Of a stretch of 64,000 nt of DNA, positions 10,613-21,241 are shown piece after piece. The stretch comes from Ligustrum vulgare (lineage: Eukaryota > Streptophyta > Magnoliopsida > Lamiales > Oleaceae): the NCBI GenBank assembly GCA_963555705.1, contig OY743171.1, positions 17,173,352 through 17,237,351 on the forward strand, written 5' to 3'. How positions within the stretch are numbered: position 1 is the stretch's first letter; every line of letters starts with the position of its first letter. Made by a program: the position numbers and the translations under genes. Below the pieces are notes generated by a model. That model searched no databases, was not told the origin of the DNA, and saw only the letters and a program-made list of their open reading frames with translations.

Positions 10613-12568
10613 ATTAGATTTATATTATTAATGTTATGATTATTATTTTGGATATGAGGATTAGATTAAATGCTTTATGAAGTATAATAAAGTGGGTCAG
10701 TTCATTTAAAGTAAAGTTGATCCGTATAATTATTTAGATAAAATATTCTATAATAAGATGACCAATTTTAATCTCATATTATCTAATGGACTCTAATTAA
10801 TATTTGTTAGTTGGGATATTATATATATTATCACGCAACTAAATTGTAATTTATACATATGATAGGCAATGAGTGATTTGACTCCAAGCGTATTAGTGGT
10901 ACCAAATATTGAGGAATAAAGTCGTGAACTCTAGGATACTCAAAGAGTGAGGTAAGTAACATTTCAATTACAATGCAAAACATTATATTTATATTATTAT
11001 GTGCTCCTATGTGATTATGTGAAGTATATTGTTGTTGCAATATACGTGGAATATGATATGACAATATCTGTATATGATGAAAGCATGCAAGACGTGATTT
11101 GATGATATGATATGTTATTAATGCACATTGATATCATTAGAATGCCATTTTACGTGTTTATGACGTACAATTGACGCATGAAATATATGTTGGCATTCAT
11201 GAGCATTGACATGTGCATTGTGTGGACTTAGAAAAAGTCCTTCATAAATCATAAAGAAAGAGATAAAGAGTATATGGAGATATATGAAGAGAGAATGATG
11301 TGGATGATAGTAGAATCGTCCTACGAGTGTACCATACTTTACTTCGCGTCCGGATATATACACCCGCTTGAGGCTCCCGACGGTCATTAAGGGTAGTCGA
11401 TGATGGGGTGTCGGCGGTCCGGCGCTGGTATACGGGCGGTGTCGGGAGGTCTCTTGGTGGCATTGGGACTGCGAATCGACACGCCGAGCAGCGTATATAA
11501 TAGGTCAGGCCTGATTGATATAATATAATTCCCGGTGCAGTATCTTGAGTCTCGGTGGGCGATGACGGATACAAACTGTAGAGTTTTGAGTCTCAGTGGG
11601 CGATGACGGACACAGGCACTGGAAGGCGCATGTTATCGGCCATGTGATATTTGAGCTCATACGGTACAACGTATAGGGATTCGGGCCCAAGTAGAAAATG
11701 TGAATAAACTGAAATAAAGAAAAGGCACGGAGCCTGAACGAAATAATTGTGAGAAAGTGAGTCGAAACTCATGCGCATGATCAGGCATATGTTGCTTGCT
11801 GAGCAATTAGCTCATTTAGTTTTGCATTGTAGGTGTGACAATGCATGGATTGGAAGTTGGTGCGAACTCGCAAATGACGGGACGATTGTGTATTGGGTAC
11901 CTGACCGTGGTTCATGGACCTCTCACCAGGGAAACCCCAAAAAGGTCCAACTACTTTTAATTAATTTCATTTCGTTTCAATGCTATCTTCCGCTATCCAC
12001 TCTCTGCTCCCAGTTTTAAACAAATATTTTTATATCAACTACTAACTATAAAGTTTTCATATTATGGTTAGTTTATTTCGTTTTCTTATAAATTAAATTA
12101 CAAATGATATTTCAGAGGAAAGTACTTATTTTTAATAATGTCCAATTATGCTCTAAACATAAAAGTTCAAATTTATATTTAGAGCGGGTGGATAAAATAT
12201 TATTTTATTCGTTTGAAAAATCAAAATATGGCGGAAAAATAAATAAATGAATTAAAATTGGAAATGAATTTGGGGCGTCACAATAATATAATATAATATA
12301 GTATAATGTTATTATAATTTCCCATTTATTTATTATCTAATGATTTAAAATGTTTTAATATGATTTCATAGTATTATATTTTTAATTAATTTAATTGAAT
12401 TATTAAATTAATCTAAAATACATCAGAAAATGGAGATGAGTGAAAAAGTTTTGATTTTTCATTTTACTCTTAAACTGTTATTTTTTGGTTCATATTATCC
12501 TTAACATTTAATTTAATGTATTTTCATTAAATAAAATAATTATTATTAATTAAAAATTTAAATCTTCA

Positions 12569-12571
<3 letters not shown>

Positions 12572-12660
<89 letters not shown>
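12572..12660. repeat. (TA)n microsatellite
   Basis: A pure AT dinucleotide run of about 89 bp in the 3' part of Helitron 2. Confidence 0.95.
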
Positions 12661-12662
<2 letters not shown>

Positions 12663-13171
12663 AATAATAGATCTTATTTTCTTATTAATATTACCTTTAA
12701 TATCTAATTTAATTTTATCAAAAAAGTATTATTAACTCATAATCTATAATAAATTTAAATATTTTTCTCTTTTGTCAATATTACACTAAAATTCTTATTG
12801 AAATTATTAACTAATTCATATAAAAAAAGATAATTTCAATTATATTCAAATTAAGAATATAAAATAAATAATCTCAAAACTCCTTTTGAAAAAAAATCAA
12901 AAATGAAATTTTTGTTTAAACTTATATAGTATAAAACCTTTTTTTCATTACAAAAATATGCTCCTAAATTAATTTGACTTGCCTATGCACAATTTTTTTA
13001 TATTCCTGTGACTTATAAGAATATATGCAGATGTTAGATTACTTCTTGATACATGAAAATAGAATTTTTTTTATTAAGATGACATTTTAAATAATATTAA
13101 TATTTCAAAGATATTAAGTGTACAATTTATCTTTTACATAAGATATGCAAAGCGCACATACTTAATACTAG

Positions 13172-14450
13172 TATCTATAAAAAGTTTTTGAAATAATATA
13201 AAAACGTTCAATAACTCTTGAACTAATTGGATAATATACACCAAATGATATATTGGTGGAATCGTAAAAACTTGTCAAAAATCTTTTGACTTTAAAAGCA
13301 ATTTCTCAACCATCTTCTATTAATACAAAATCATTTTCATTTCTAAGTGTTTTACTGTTATAATATTCGGTTATTGTGTCATCATAACCTTCACGTGATT
13401 TAAATAACTAATATGTAAAGTTCCACCTATGACCTATGTTGGCGATAAATTTCTTATCATCTTTACCGTATTGTCAACATAACTCTTCAAAGTATTGTTT
13501 TCTATTCGGTGATTAGTTATGTACACTAATGCTTATCTAATTCTATCTATTTGGTCTTTAATATGTTTAGTTCCATCTTGAATAATTAAATTTAAAATAT
13601 GACAAACACATCTAACATGTAATAAAAAATTACCAAATTCCAGATTAAGAATTTCTACATAACTTATCTACTACAAGCTTATTTACACTAGCATTATCAA
13701 AAGTAAATGACCGAATTTTACTTTCAAAACCATATTCTTTAACAATTTGTAGTATATCATTAAATATGTTGTTTGTGATACGAGGAAATTCTATAATTTT
13801 AAAAGCGATAATTTTTTATGCATAACCCAAAGTGGATCAATGTAGTGCGTAGTTGCAGCTATATAACCCTTTTTATTATTACCTTCCCAAAGATCGAAAG
13901 TAAAAGAAATAACACTACCATATTTATGTAAATCAACTATTAATTGATTCTTAGTTTTAAGAAAATATTCTATAGTATCAGAACGTAGAGTGTTTCGACT
14001 AATTTCAACATACTTGGGTTGAAGATGCCATTTGATGTAGGTAACAAAGTGTTTATTGTCTACTATACTTAGTGACAACTCCGTCCCCGCAACGAATTGA
14101 ACCTTGCTAGTTCGATTCTCTTTTTCGGAATACATCAAATTTGAAAGTGTAGATGCAACAAAAAAACCACTAGTGGATGAACCAAATTAAAATTTACTTT
14201 AATTTGATTCAACGAACTCGCAGTAGGTCACACACTTGCGAAAGTGACGGTTGAGGTGTATAGTATCAATACCATTTTGTCATGCCAATTGTACATTGTG
14301 TAGAATATTTGCTCATTGCTTTGAACTTTTGTATTTTGTCAGTTGTTTTCCCAGTTGAGATCAATTTAGAGTGTTCACAGCACTTTGTAACTTTCTCCTT
14401 ACCTTTTTCCAACTTTTTGCTTTCCTCTAGCATCGGGAATATCAGGATCA
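13172..14450 (-). pseudogene. hAT transposase, N-terminal half
   Basis: The minus strand shows a BED-like region (KCCEHSKLISTGK, near 14390) and the long block 14138-13791 with VQFVAGTELSLSIVDNKHF, LKTKNQLIVDLHKYGS and FTFDLWEGNN, the last holding the first catalytic Asp region. Further blocks up to 13172 match the paralogue at 16667-17840 with frameshifts. The BED zinc ligands are degenerate: the C-x2-C pair of the paralogue (CKYC) reads SKYS here. The sequence stops exactly at the Helitron 3' junction. Confidence 0.85.
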
Positions 14451-15213
14451 ATTTTTAAGATTTGAACATCAACATCTTATTCAATATCATCTAAATCAAT
14501 GTGAAGATTACCTACATCTTCTTCAATGTTCTCATGAATTGGTATGTCATATATATATGGTTAGGATGAATTGAATTCTAAATTGAAACATATAATGAAA
14601 AATTGAGAGATTGAAATGAAATGTAAATTTATGTAATAAAAATTGAAGAGATTGAAGTATAATTGTAGAGAGTAAGGTACTAAAATTATAGAAAGTAGAA
14701 GAGTTGAGATATTTTGGTGTGAAAATGAAGTTGAATTAGAGGATATTTATAGGAAGAAAAATGAAAAAAAAAAAAAAAAAATTTAGACCGTTGCTGACCC
14801 CAACGGTCACATTTTGAAATTTATTTATTTATATTTTGACGAGCCTTGCTGGCTCAGGGCCACGAGCCGCTCGTGAAACGACGAGCTGAGCCGCCCTAGG
14901 CTCGTGTTTTCACGAGCCGACAAGCAGCTCTGTCTATTTGTCACCTCTATGTAATCCCAGTTTGGTTGGGATAATAATTAGATTTTGATATTTAAAAAAA
15001 AAGAAAAAAAGAGGAAATATGTGGTTGAAAAATTGATAAAAGTTGAAGATTTTATAAAATACATTGTTGAAAATGCATTAGAAAAAAATATTAGAATCAA
15101 ACACAGCTTAATATATATCTCGAATACCAACATTAACATCAATATTGAATATAGAATGTCAAAAATCTAAAATTAATCGATCTCCAATATATTAATATTT
15201 ATGTTGTTTTAAA

Positions 15214-15445
15214 CAATGTTGTCAAACCCGGCCCGACCCTAAAACTCGTGACCTGGCCCAAAAATCGGGTCGGGTCACATTAAAAACCCAGCTGGGTCAA
15301 ACTCCATCAACGACCGGGGAAACCAGGTCGACCCGATCGACCCGGACCCGGGTTTGACCCAGGCTTTATATATTTTTAATTTTTTTTAATTCTTTGATTT
15401 TTTTAAATTTTTTAATATTAATTAATGCTCGAGTTGACCCAGGGT
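15214..15445. mobile_element. Non-autonomous hAT MITE, interrupted
   Basis: It starts CAATGTTGTCAAACCCGG, the same end as the complete 275-bp MITE at 40045-40319, and follows it through GTCGACCCG-type repeats and the AT-rich centre. It stops at the left end of hAT element 2 (15446), indicating that hAT 2 landed inside this MITE. The other MITE half was not found. Confidence 0.7.
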
Positions 15446-17840
15446 TAGAGGTGTCAAACGGGTCGAGCTGCTCGTCGGCTCGGCTAGCGAAAACACGAGC
15501 CGAGGGCGGCTCGACTCCTCAAATGAATGAGCTCGTGGGCGAGCCAATCAACATCGTTGAACCACGAGTCGAGTCAAGCTTGGCTCGCGGTTCAACGAGC
15601 GGCTCGCTGGCTCGTTGAAAACAAAGAAAATTAAAAAAAAATTGAAACGGTCACCGTTTCCAAAAAGAAAAAAAATAAAAAATAAATAAAGACAACACCA
15701 AAAAAAAAAAAAATGTGACCGTTCTAGTCAAGTGACCAGTGACCGTTCTGGTCACATATTAAATTTTTTATTTTTATTTTATTTTTTCTTAATTCTTACC
15801 CTAAAAATACTACACTAACACAATTTTATTTTTACAATTCTACTACATCTACTACAACTCTCTAAATTACTCTAATTCTTATTCTACACTACACTCTTCT
15901 CTTCCTCTAATCTACTACATTTACTCTATTTTCTACAATTCTACATTACAAATATACTTCAACTTTGAAGTTTGTTTACCAATACTTAGTTAAATATTTG
16001 ATATTTCAATTTCAATATCTCAATTTACCATTACATCTCTCAATTACACATATTTCATTTTATATTTCAATTATTCCACACCACATCATATACAAAAGAA
16101 TGAATCCCAGCAGTCGAAGATTTGATAATAAATTGTTCGATGGTCCACCTGGATTTGGGGGGTATGATGACTCAACACCACAATCTCACGCTCATTTCGA
16201 CGACCAATTTTCTGGTCTCAACGAGGTACCAATTCCCGACAATATTGAAAAAGATCCATTAAATCAACGAATCGATTTAGACGATGTTGAAAAAGATCCG
16301 GATGTTCAAATCTTACAAAATGATCCGGATATTCCTGACGCAAGAGGGAAAAGAAAAGCTAGAAAAGATAAGAAGCCAACTTCAAAGTGTTGGGATCACT
16401 TTAAATTGGTCGCAAATGGAAAAAAATTTGAAGAAGAAGATGAATTCAAAACTGTGTGCAAATATTGTGCACAACAATTGGCATGGGGAAAGGGGATTGG
16501 TACTACACACCTCAACTGTCACTATCGCAAGTGTCAGCCCAAGAAAGGGTTAGTTGAACTGAATCAAAGTCAACTACAATTTGGTTCATCAACCGCTAGT
16601 GGTTCTGGAGCGGGATCAACAATACTTTGAAATTGGATATATTTCGAAGCAGAGAATTGAACTGGGATGGTTCAATTTGTTGCAGGGGCGGAGTTGCTAC
16701 TAAACATAGTGGACAACGAACATTTTGTTACATACATCAAGCGTTATCTTCAACCCAAGTATGTCGGTATTACTCGAAACACTCTACATTCTGATACAAT
16801 ACAATATTATCTTAAAACTAAGAAACAATTAATAGTCGATTTAAATAACTATGGTAGTTTTATTTCTTTTACTTCCGATCTTTGGGAAGGTATTAACAAA
16901 AAATGTTATATTGCTGCAACTGCACACTACATTTATCCACTTTGGGTTATGCATAAAAAAATTTTTGCTTTTAAAATTCTAGAATTTCCTCATAATGCAA
17001 CCAACATATTTAATGCTATACTTGAGATTGTTAGAGAATATGGGTTTGAAAGTAAAATTCGATTCTTTCCTTTTGATAATGCTAGTGTAAATAAGCTTGT
17101 AGTAGATAAATTACGTAAAATTCTTAATCCGGATTTTGGTGATTTCTTATTCCATGTTAGATGTGTATGTCATATTTTAAATTTAGTTGTTCAAGATTGC
17201 TTGAAACATATTAAAGATGAAATTGATAAAATTAGAGATGCTATAGTGTACATAATAATATCACCGAGTAGAAAACAATATTTTGAAACTATGTGTTCAC
17301 AATACAATTTAGATTCTAAGAAATTTATCACCGACGTAGGCCATAGGTGGAACTCTACATACTTGTTACTTAAATCATGCGAAGGTTATGAACACATAAT
17401 AATGGAATATTATAACTTAAGAACACTTAAAAAAGACGATGATCCTCTATTAATAGAATCGGATTGGGAAGCTACTTTTAAAGTAAAAAAAATTTTGACA
17501 AGTTTTTACGATTCAATCAACATATTATCTGGGGTATATTACCCAACTAGTTCAAGAGTTCTTGAACGTCTTTATATTATTGCAAGAACTTTTTATAGAT
17601 ATAGATATGACTCATTTTTTACTGAAATGATAATTGCTATGGAAATGAAATTTGGAAAATATTGGGAAGATTTACCTATGTTATTTCTCTTAGCATGCAT
17701 AATGGACCCGCGTTTCAATTTAAAGGGTACGAAAATTCTTGTTTCAAAAATCAATAGCTCATTGATTTTGGATAAACCTATCACTTATAATAATTTAGAA
17801 AGCACGTTAGTAAATATGTATACTGTACCGTTTTCACAAG
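15446..17840 (+). mobile_element. hAT transposon 2, 3' end missing
   Basis: The left end TAGAGGTGTCAAACGGGTCG is followed by GAGCCGAG subterminal repeats, a 450-bp leader and a transposase gene. Homology to hAT 1 stops after the codons for LVNMY near 17820, so the 3' part of the gene and right end are lost. The sequence from about 17840 to 18175 is unrelated and AT-rich; a GGTTCGAATTC box near 18100 may be a SINE remnant. Confidence 0.8.
16101..17820 (+). pseudogene. BED-finger hAT transposase, disrupted and 3'-truncated
   Basis: This is the enzyme that would cut and paste hAT elements. From ATG 16101: an acidic N-terminus, a BED zinc finger (CWDHFK ... CKYC ... H-x4-H-type HLNCHYRKC), then TGA at 16628. 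After about 36 bp the frame resumes from 16667 with FTSDLWEG and FDNASVNK (catalytic Asp regions), CHILNLVVQD, RWNSTYLLLKS, GVYYPTSSRVLERL and IMDPRFNLKG. The hATC dimerisation domain is absent. The product could not transpose, but the 1.1 kb main frame is otherwise open. It served here as the empty-site reference for Helitron 2. Confidence 0.88.
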
Positions 17841-18183
17841 GGGAAAAATGGATATTTGAAACAAAAGCTTCCAAATTTTCATCGCTCATTTCCATTGTTT
17901 CTCATTTTTTTATATCTATTTATCTTCGTTTTCATCTATTATACTGTAATTTTCCCCCAAAACCTGGCTGTTTTTATTTCCTTTTTAATCCATTTTTTTC
18001 ACACAAGTCGTCTACCCATAGAGCTCTTAATATTTTTTTAGATTAGAATTTCAAAATACCATGGGTTTAGTTTTTAGACCTCTAGCTATACCCCCAAAGT
18101 GAGGTTCGAATTCTCTGACCAACTTTTATAGATTAAAAATACGTACAAACAAGAGGGCTGATTAGAAAAGCTATTAGATGGTC

Positions 18184-18640
18184 AAGGGATGGCAAAACGG
18201 CTCGTCGGCTCAGGCTCGGCTCGGAAAAAGCTCGGGCTAAGCTCGGCTCGCGGCTCGAGTCGAGCTTTTTTTTTTGAGAGACGGGCTTTGGCTCGGCTCG
18301 GCTTGAGCAAAAAAAAAGTCCGCTAAAAAAGCTCGATGGGAGCTTGAACAATGAATTTCGACAACGAGTTTGGCTCAACTTGCTATATATACACATTTTC
18401 AATAAAAATTTTATGAATTTTTGTTATAAAAATAAGAGAAAAAGTAAAGGTTCGGGACTTGGCTCGGCTCGGCTCGGAAAAAGCTCGAGCTAAAACTCGA
18501 GTCGAGCCTTATTTTTGGGGACGAGCTTTAGCTCGGCTCGGCTCGGGCCAAAAAAAAGCTCGACCCCAAAAAGCTCGAGCCAAGTTCGAGCCTTGATCTT
18601 CGGCTCGCGAGCCGGCTCGGCTCGACTCGTTGACATCCCT
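18184..18640. mobile_element. hAT MITE with 8-bp target duplication
   Basis: It starts AAGGGATGGCAAAACGGCTC and ends with the complement of AGGGATGTCAACGAGTCG. AGATGGTC flanks it on both sides (18176-18183 and 18641-18648). The interior is two blocks of GCTCGGCTCGG repeats around an AT-rich spacer, with no coding capacity. The perfect 8-bp duplication marks a hAT transposase product. Confidence 0.92.
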
Positions 18641-18648
18641 AGATGGTC

Positions 18649-18889
18649 TAATATAATTTTTTTCATAGAGCTCTTCAGAAGGTGATTTGTATTAAAAGGG
18701 TTTCAAGAAGAAATTGTCTAACGTAGTTTTTCAAAAAACTCTTCCATAAAAAACAGAAATCATATCAAGGGGTTTTTAGTTAAATAGGTTTGATATGTAA
18801 TAAGTTTAGTAAAATAGATCCATCTGTTGAAATGTCAAAATTACCCTTAATGAAAAGGACTGTTTAATTTGCAGGGTATATCCCCAAAC
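18649..18889. other. AT-rich flank of the viral integrant
   Basis: No feature recognised. The homology to the viral cluster begins at the stop codon at 18890. Confidence 0.4.
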
Positions 18890-19300
18890 TTAGTCAGGTT
18901 GATTTAATTCAGTACTTCTGGTTATATTTATATTTTTTAATCTTTTAAGTTCTTCTAAAAATGTTCTATATTGTAATAATTTTTCAAAAGATTTAGGATG
19001 ATCTTTTTTAGTTATATATCCTAACATTATTCCTTCTGATACTTCTTCTTCTATATCTTCGTATTTTTCTATAATTTTATGAACTGTATTTATATTTTTT
19101 GCTGTTTCAACAGAATTAAATTCTATTCTATTTAGGATTGCATAGTCAATATCTTCGTATATCTCTTTTAGTTTAGATTGTCCAACAGAATGTATATTTT
19201 TAGATTTTTCAACAATAATTGATAAAAATGAAATTTCTTTATCATCTAAATATAGTTTATAATCACAGTTATTAGATGTTGATGTTTGTAAAGTATTCAT
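18890..19300 (-). CDS. Viral small ORF d, unknown function
   Basis: A frame of 136 codons rich in Lys, Glu and Ile, without membrane segments. It starts 3 nt after the preceding ORF's stop, suggesting a compact polycistronic cluster. No family recognised. It is the last viral sequence before the flank. Confidence 0.5.
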   Translation of the reverse strand: MNTLQTSTSNNCDYKLYLDDKEISFLSIIVEKSKNIHSVGQSKLKEIYEDIDYAILNRIEFNSVETAKNINTVHKIIEKYEDIEEEVSEGIMLGYITKKDHPKSFEKLLQYRTFLEELKRLKNINITRSTELNQPD

Positions 19301-19303
19301 AGA

Positions 19304-19525
19304 TTATTGGGTTGATAAATTATTATACAAAATTTTCTGGTATAATTCCATTCTTTGGTCTAGTAAAATACAATAATCTGCAATATATTGTTCGTATTTT
19401 TTTAAAAGTTTATTGTATTCTTCAGAAGATATATTTTCATTTTCCATTTGATGTTTAATATCTTCCATTTTATCTCTTAATTTTTCTAAAAGATTATCTA
19501 ATCCTTCTATTGTATACCCTGGCAT
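19304..19525 (-). CDS. Viral small ORF c, coiled-coil-like
   Basis: A frame of 73 codons starting MPGYTIEGLDNLLEKL, then heptad-like Leu/Ile spacing with many charged residues. Its upstream neighbour at 19559-19741 is a diverged duplicate with the same start and end pattern. Function unknown; small coiled-coil proteins are common accessory proteins in this virus family. Confidence 0.55.
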   Translation of the reverse strand: MPGYTIEGLDNLLEKLRDKMEDIKHQMENENISSEEYNKLLKKYEQYIADYCILLDQRMELYQKILYNNLSTQ

Positions 19526-19558
19526 TTAGGTTTAGACTGTATTTGTTACTATTTTTTT

Positions 19559-19741
19559 AAATCTATTTTAAGTTGTAATATATCAGAACAATCTATAATG
19601 TATTGATCATGATTTTCTAAAAGTATATAATATTGTTCAGATGATTCATCCATATCTATTAATTGAGATATAATGTTATCTATTTTTTCCGTTATCCTAT
19701 TTAACAAATTGTCTAATCATTCAATAGTATATTCAGGCATT
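19559..19741 (-). pseudogene. Diverged tandem duplicate of ORF c
   Basis: It starts MPEYTIE, then an in-frame TGA, then LDNLLNRI, and continues alignable with ORF c (SSEQYYILLEN matching SSEEYNKLLKK; DQYIIDC matching EQYIADY). It ends TAG at 19561-19559. The stop after codon 7 breaks it. About half the residues match, so the duplication is old and may predate integration. Confidence 0.7.
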
Positions 19742-19762
19742 ATAAACACAAAGATAAATAAT

Positions 19763-20197
19763 TTATAAAATTTCAAGTAATTTTTCAAACTCTATCAATG
19801 TTTGAGAATTGATAATATCTATATCAGCCATAATATCTATGCTTGGTTCAAATGGTATATTATATTTTGAAATACTTTTCTTTCTCTTTTCTAATTTATC
19901 AATTATATCTTGAATATTTTGTACCATTATAGATCTTACAGTACCTCTAGTAAAGTTTTCTATCAAATTTTCTTTAAAACTTTTTAATATCTCTTGTGAT
20001 GCATATAGTTGCTCTTGGTATCCTATTTTATCAATTTCATTTTCATATTCAATACCTTTTTTACTTTTGATATGCTTTTGAACTTTATATGGACCTCTTT
20101 TAGTTCTGGGTTTTTTCATGATATAATTACTATTATTCATGATATTAAGATTTTCAAAAACTGGTAAAGAAAGATTCATCCCTTCCATCACTGTCAT
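19763..20197 (-). CDS. Viral small ORF b with basic stretch
   Basis: A frame of 144 codons. A basic run KKPRTKRGPYKVQKHIKSKK near residue 28 could be a nuclear-localisation or nucleic-acid-binding segment. The rest is charged and helix-prone. It overlaps ORF a by 44 nt. No family recognised. Confidence 0.5.
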   Translation of the reverse strand: MTVMEGMNLSLPVFENLNIMNNSNYIMKKPRTKRGPYKVQKHIKSKKGIEYENEIDKIGYQEQLYASQEILKSFKENLIENFTRGTVRSIMVQNIQDIIDKLEKRKKSISKYNIPFEPSIDIMADIDIINSQTLIEFEKLLEIL

Positions 20198-20423
20198 AAT
20201 CTATTACAGGGTCATAATCATTATCACTGCTAAACACATATCCTAAATATAATTCATTATTTATTTCAGTATTATCACTATCAAGCCAAAAATAAATAAT
20301 TGATTTTGTAATTTCTAATCCTAATATTCTTTTTAATGTCGGAAAGATAACTAACGAACATGGCATATAAACATGATATAACTTTTTTATTTCATTATTA
20401 GGTCTGGTGAACTGTTTATACAT
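20154..20423 (-). CDS. Viral small ORF a
   Basis: A frame of 89 codons and the first one after the leader. Its C-terminal part is very acidic (DNDYDPVIDYDSDGRDES). No family recognised. Confidence 0.4.
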   Translation of the reverse strand: MYKQFTRPNNEIKKLYHVYMPCSLVIFPTLKRILGLEITKSIIYFWLDSDNTEINNELYLGYVFSSDNDYDPVIDYDSDGRDESFFTSF

Positions 20424-20930
20424 GAATAAAGGTTCAATTATGCTATGGTGTTAATCATTATAAGGACTGTTTTGATAATTAAATTTAATAATCTTGAATT
20501 CTGTCATGTTAAAAACTCTTCTTCCTCCTAATTCCGTAAAGATAGATATATTAAGAATACTAACCTCTTTTTCTGTTCTCAGTACCTTTGTATTTTCCTT
20601 CTACTGTTAGTGACCTTCAGGCTTATAGGTTTCTGCTCCACACCCTTCAATGGCTTCCTGCCTTTACGGGTTATTAGCTAAACCTGGATGCCTTCACTGT
20701 ATAACGTTTTAGATTGAAAATGTTTTAGAACAGAGTGTAGGGAGTTTTCTTAATAATATATCTTCTTTTTGGAAACAAGATTTAGAAGATAAGAATTTAG
20801 AAACTCATCATAATTTGATAGGTAGATTGAGATTTTATTGATAATATGAAGATTGAAACAAGATTGGTAAGAGAATTTTTCAAAGACAGAAGATTTTTGG
20901 CTTTCTCACCAACTGAGTGCTCCAGTGAGT
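20424..20930 (-). promoter_or_regulatory. Putative viral leader
   Basis: About 500 nt between the TATA box and ORF a, with several short ATG frames, as in caulimovirid leaders that are passed by ribosome shunt. An AATAAA lies on the minus strand at 20839-20834, roughly 90 nt after the expected start site, where a pararetroviral poly(A) signal would be. No tRNA primer site is present in it. Confidence 0.5.
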
Positions 20931-20957
20931 TCTGTCTTTCAACTAGCTCGGAGGCCT

Positions 20958-20966
20958 CTATTTATA
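20958..20966 (-). promoter_or_regulatory. TATA box of the putative viral promoter
   Basis: The minus strand reads TATAAATAG followed by AGGCCTCCGAG, a strong TATA context at the start of a long leader and after the last ORF of the RT side. This is where the pregenomic promoter is expected. It is preceded by AT-rich sequence without coding potential (20967-21240). Confidence 0.7.
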
Positions 20967-21241
20967 ATACTACATTGGACACAATTACATCACTGCTTAC
21001 ATCATTGTCCTAACAATTTTATAGCTTTTTTCACCTAAGGACACACCTGTCCCTCTATTATTTATTACATCACATGACCTTTACATTATGGGGACACTTA
21101 TCCTTCTCTTTTTTGGTCTTGGTATGGCCCCTACATTATTCTGTATTGTTGAATTAAAGTAGATCTATTGAATAGCTTCCACTTGTCCATCAATTTTGTT
21201 GGCATGTGAAGCAGATCCATCAAGTGGCTTCCACCTGTCCA

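Larger units (their letters stand above)
9309..12282. mobile_element. Solo LTR of about 2.97 kb
   Basis: It begins TGTAACGACCC and ends GGGGCGTCACA (TG...CA, with complementary ends) and is flanked by ATAAT on both sides (9304-9308 and 12283-12287). No internal retrotransposon sequence is present, so it is a product of LTR-LTR recombination. The ends and size suggest a Ty3/Gypsy family. A block at 11390-11690 is shared with the insertion at 42880. The frames on its minus strand around 11240-11780 are not convincing genes. Confidence 0.85.
7373..13171 (+). mobile_element. Helitron 2, inserted in the hAT transposase gene
   Basis: It starts 5'-TCTACATC at 7373 after host A (7372) and ends CTAG at 13168-13171 before host T (13172). 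Removing it rejoins the transposase sequence CTTTTTATAGATA (minus strand) in a way that matches the uninterrupted paralogue near 17590-17615, so both ends are supported by an empty site. The 3' hairpin (TGCAAAGCGCA near 13146-13156) is eroded. There is no RepHel; the interior holds a MITE and a solo LTR, leaving about 2.7 kb of AT-rich sequence. Confidence 0.85.
6178..14949 (-). mobile_element. hAT transposon 1, split by a Helitron
   Basis: Inverted ends TAGAGGTGAAAATGGGACGA at 6178 and, on the other strand from 14949, TAGAGGTGACAAATAGACAG are followed by GAGCCGAGC-type subterminal repeats. Inside, on the minus strand, are both halves of a BED/hATC transposase. Removing the inserted Helitron leaves an element of about 2.97 kb. 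The 8-bp flanks (TGTTTAGC and TGTAATCC) agree only partly, so the target duplication has decayed. It is a close relative of the element at 15446. Confidence 0.85.

Noticed and set aside
11242..11778. Overlapping minus-strand ORFs rich in Pro and Thr
   Set aside because: They lie in a solo LTR. The similar frame at 43270-43461 reflects shared LTR sequence, and neither shows a domain.
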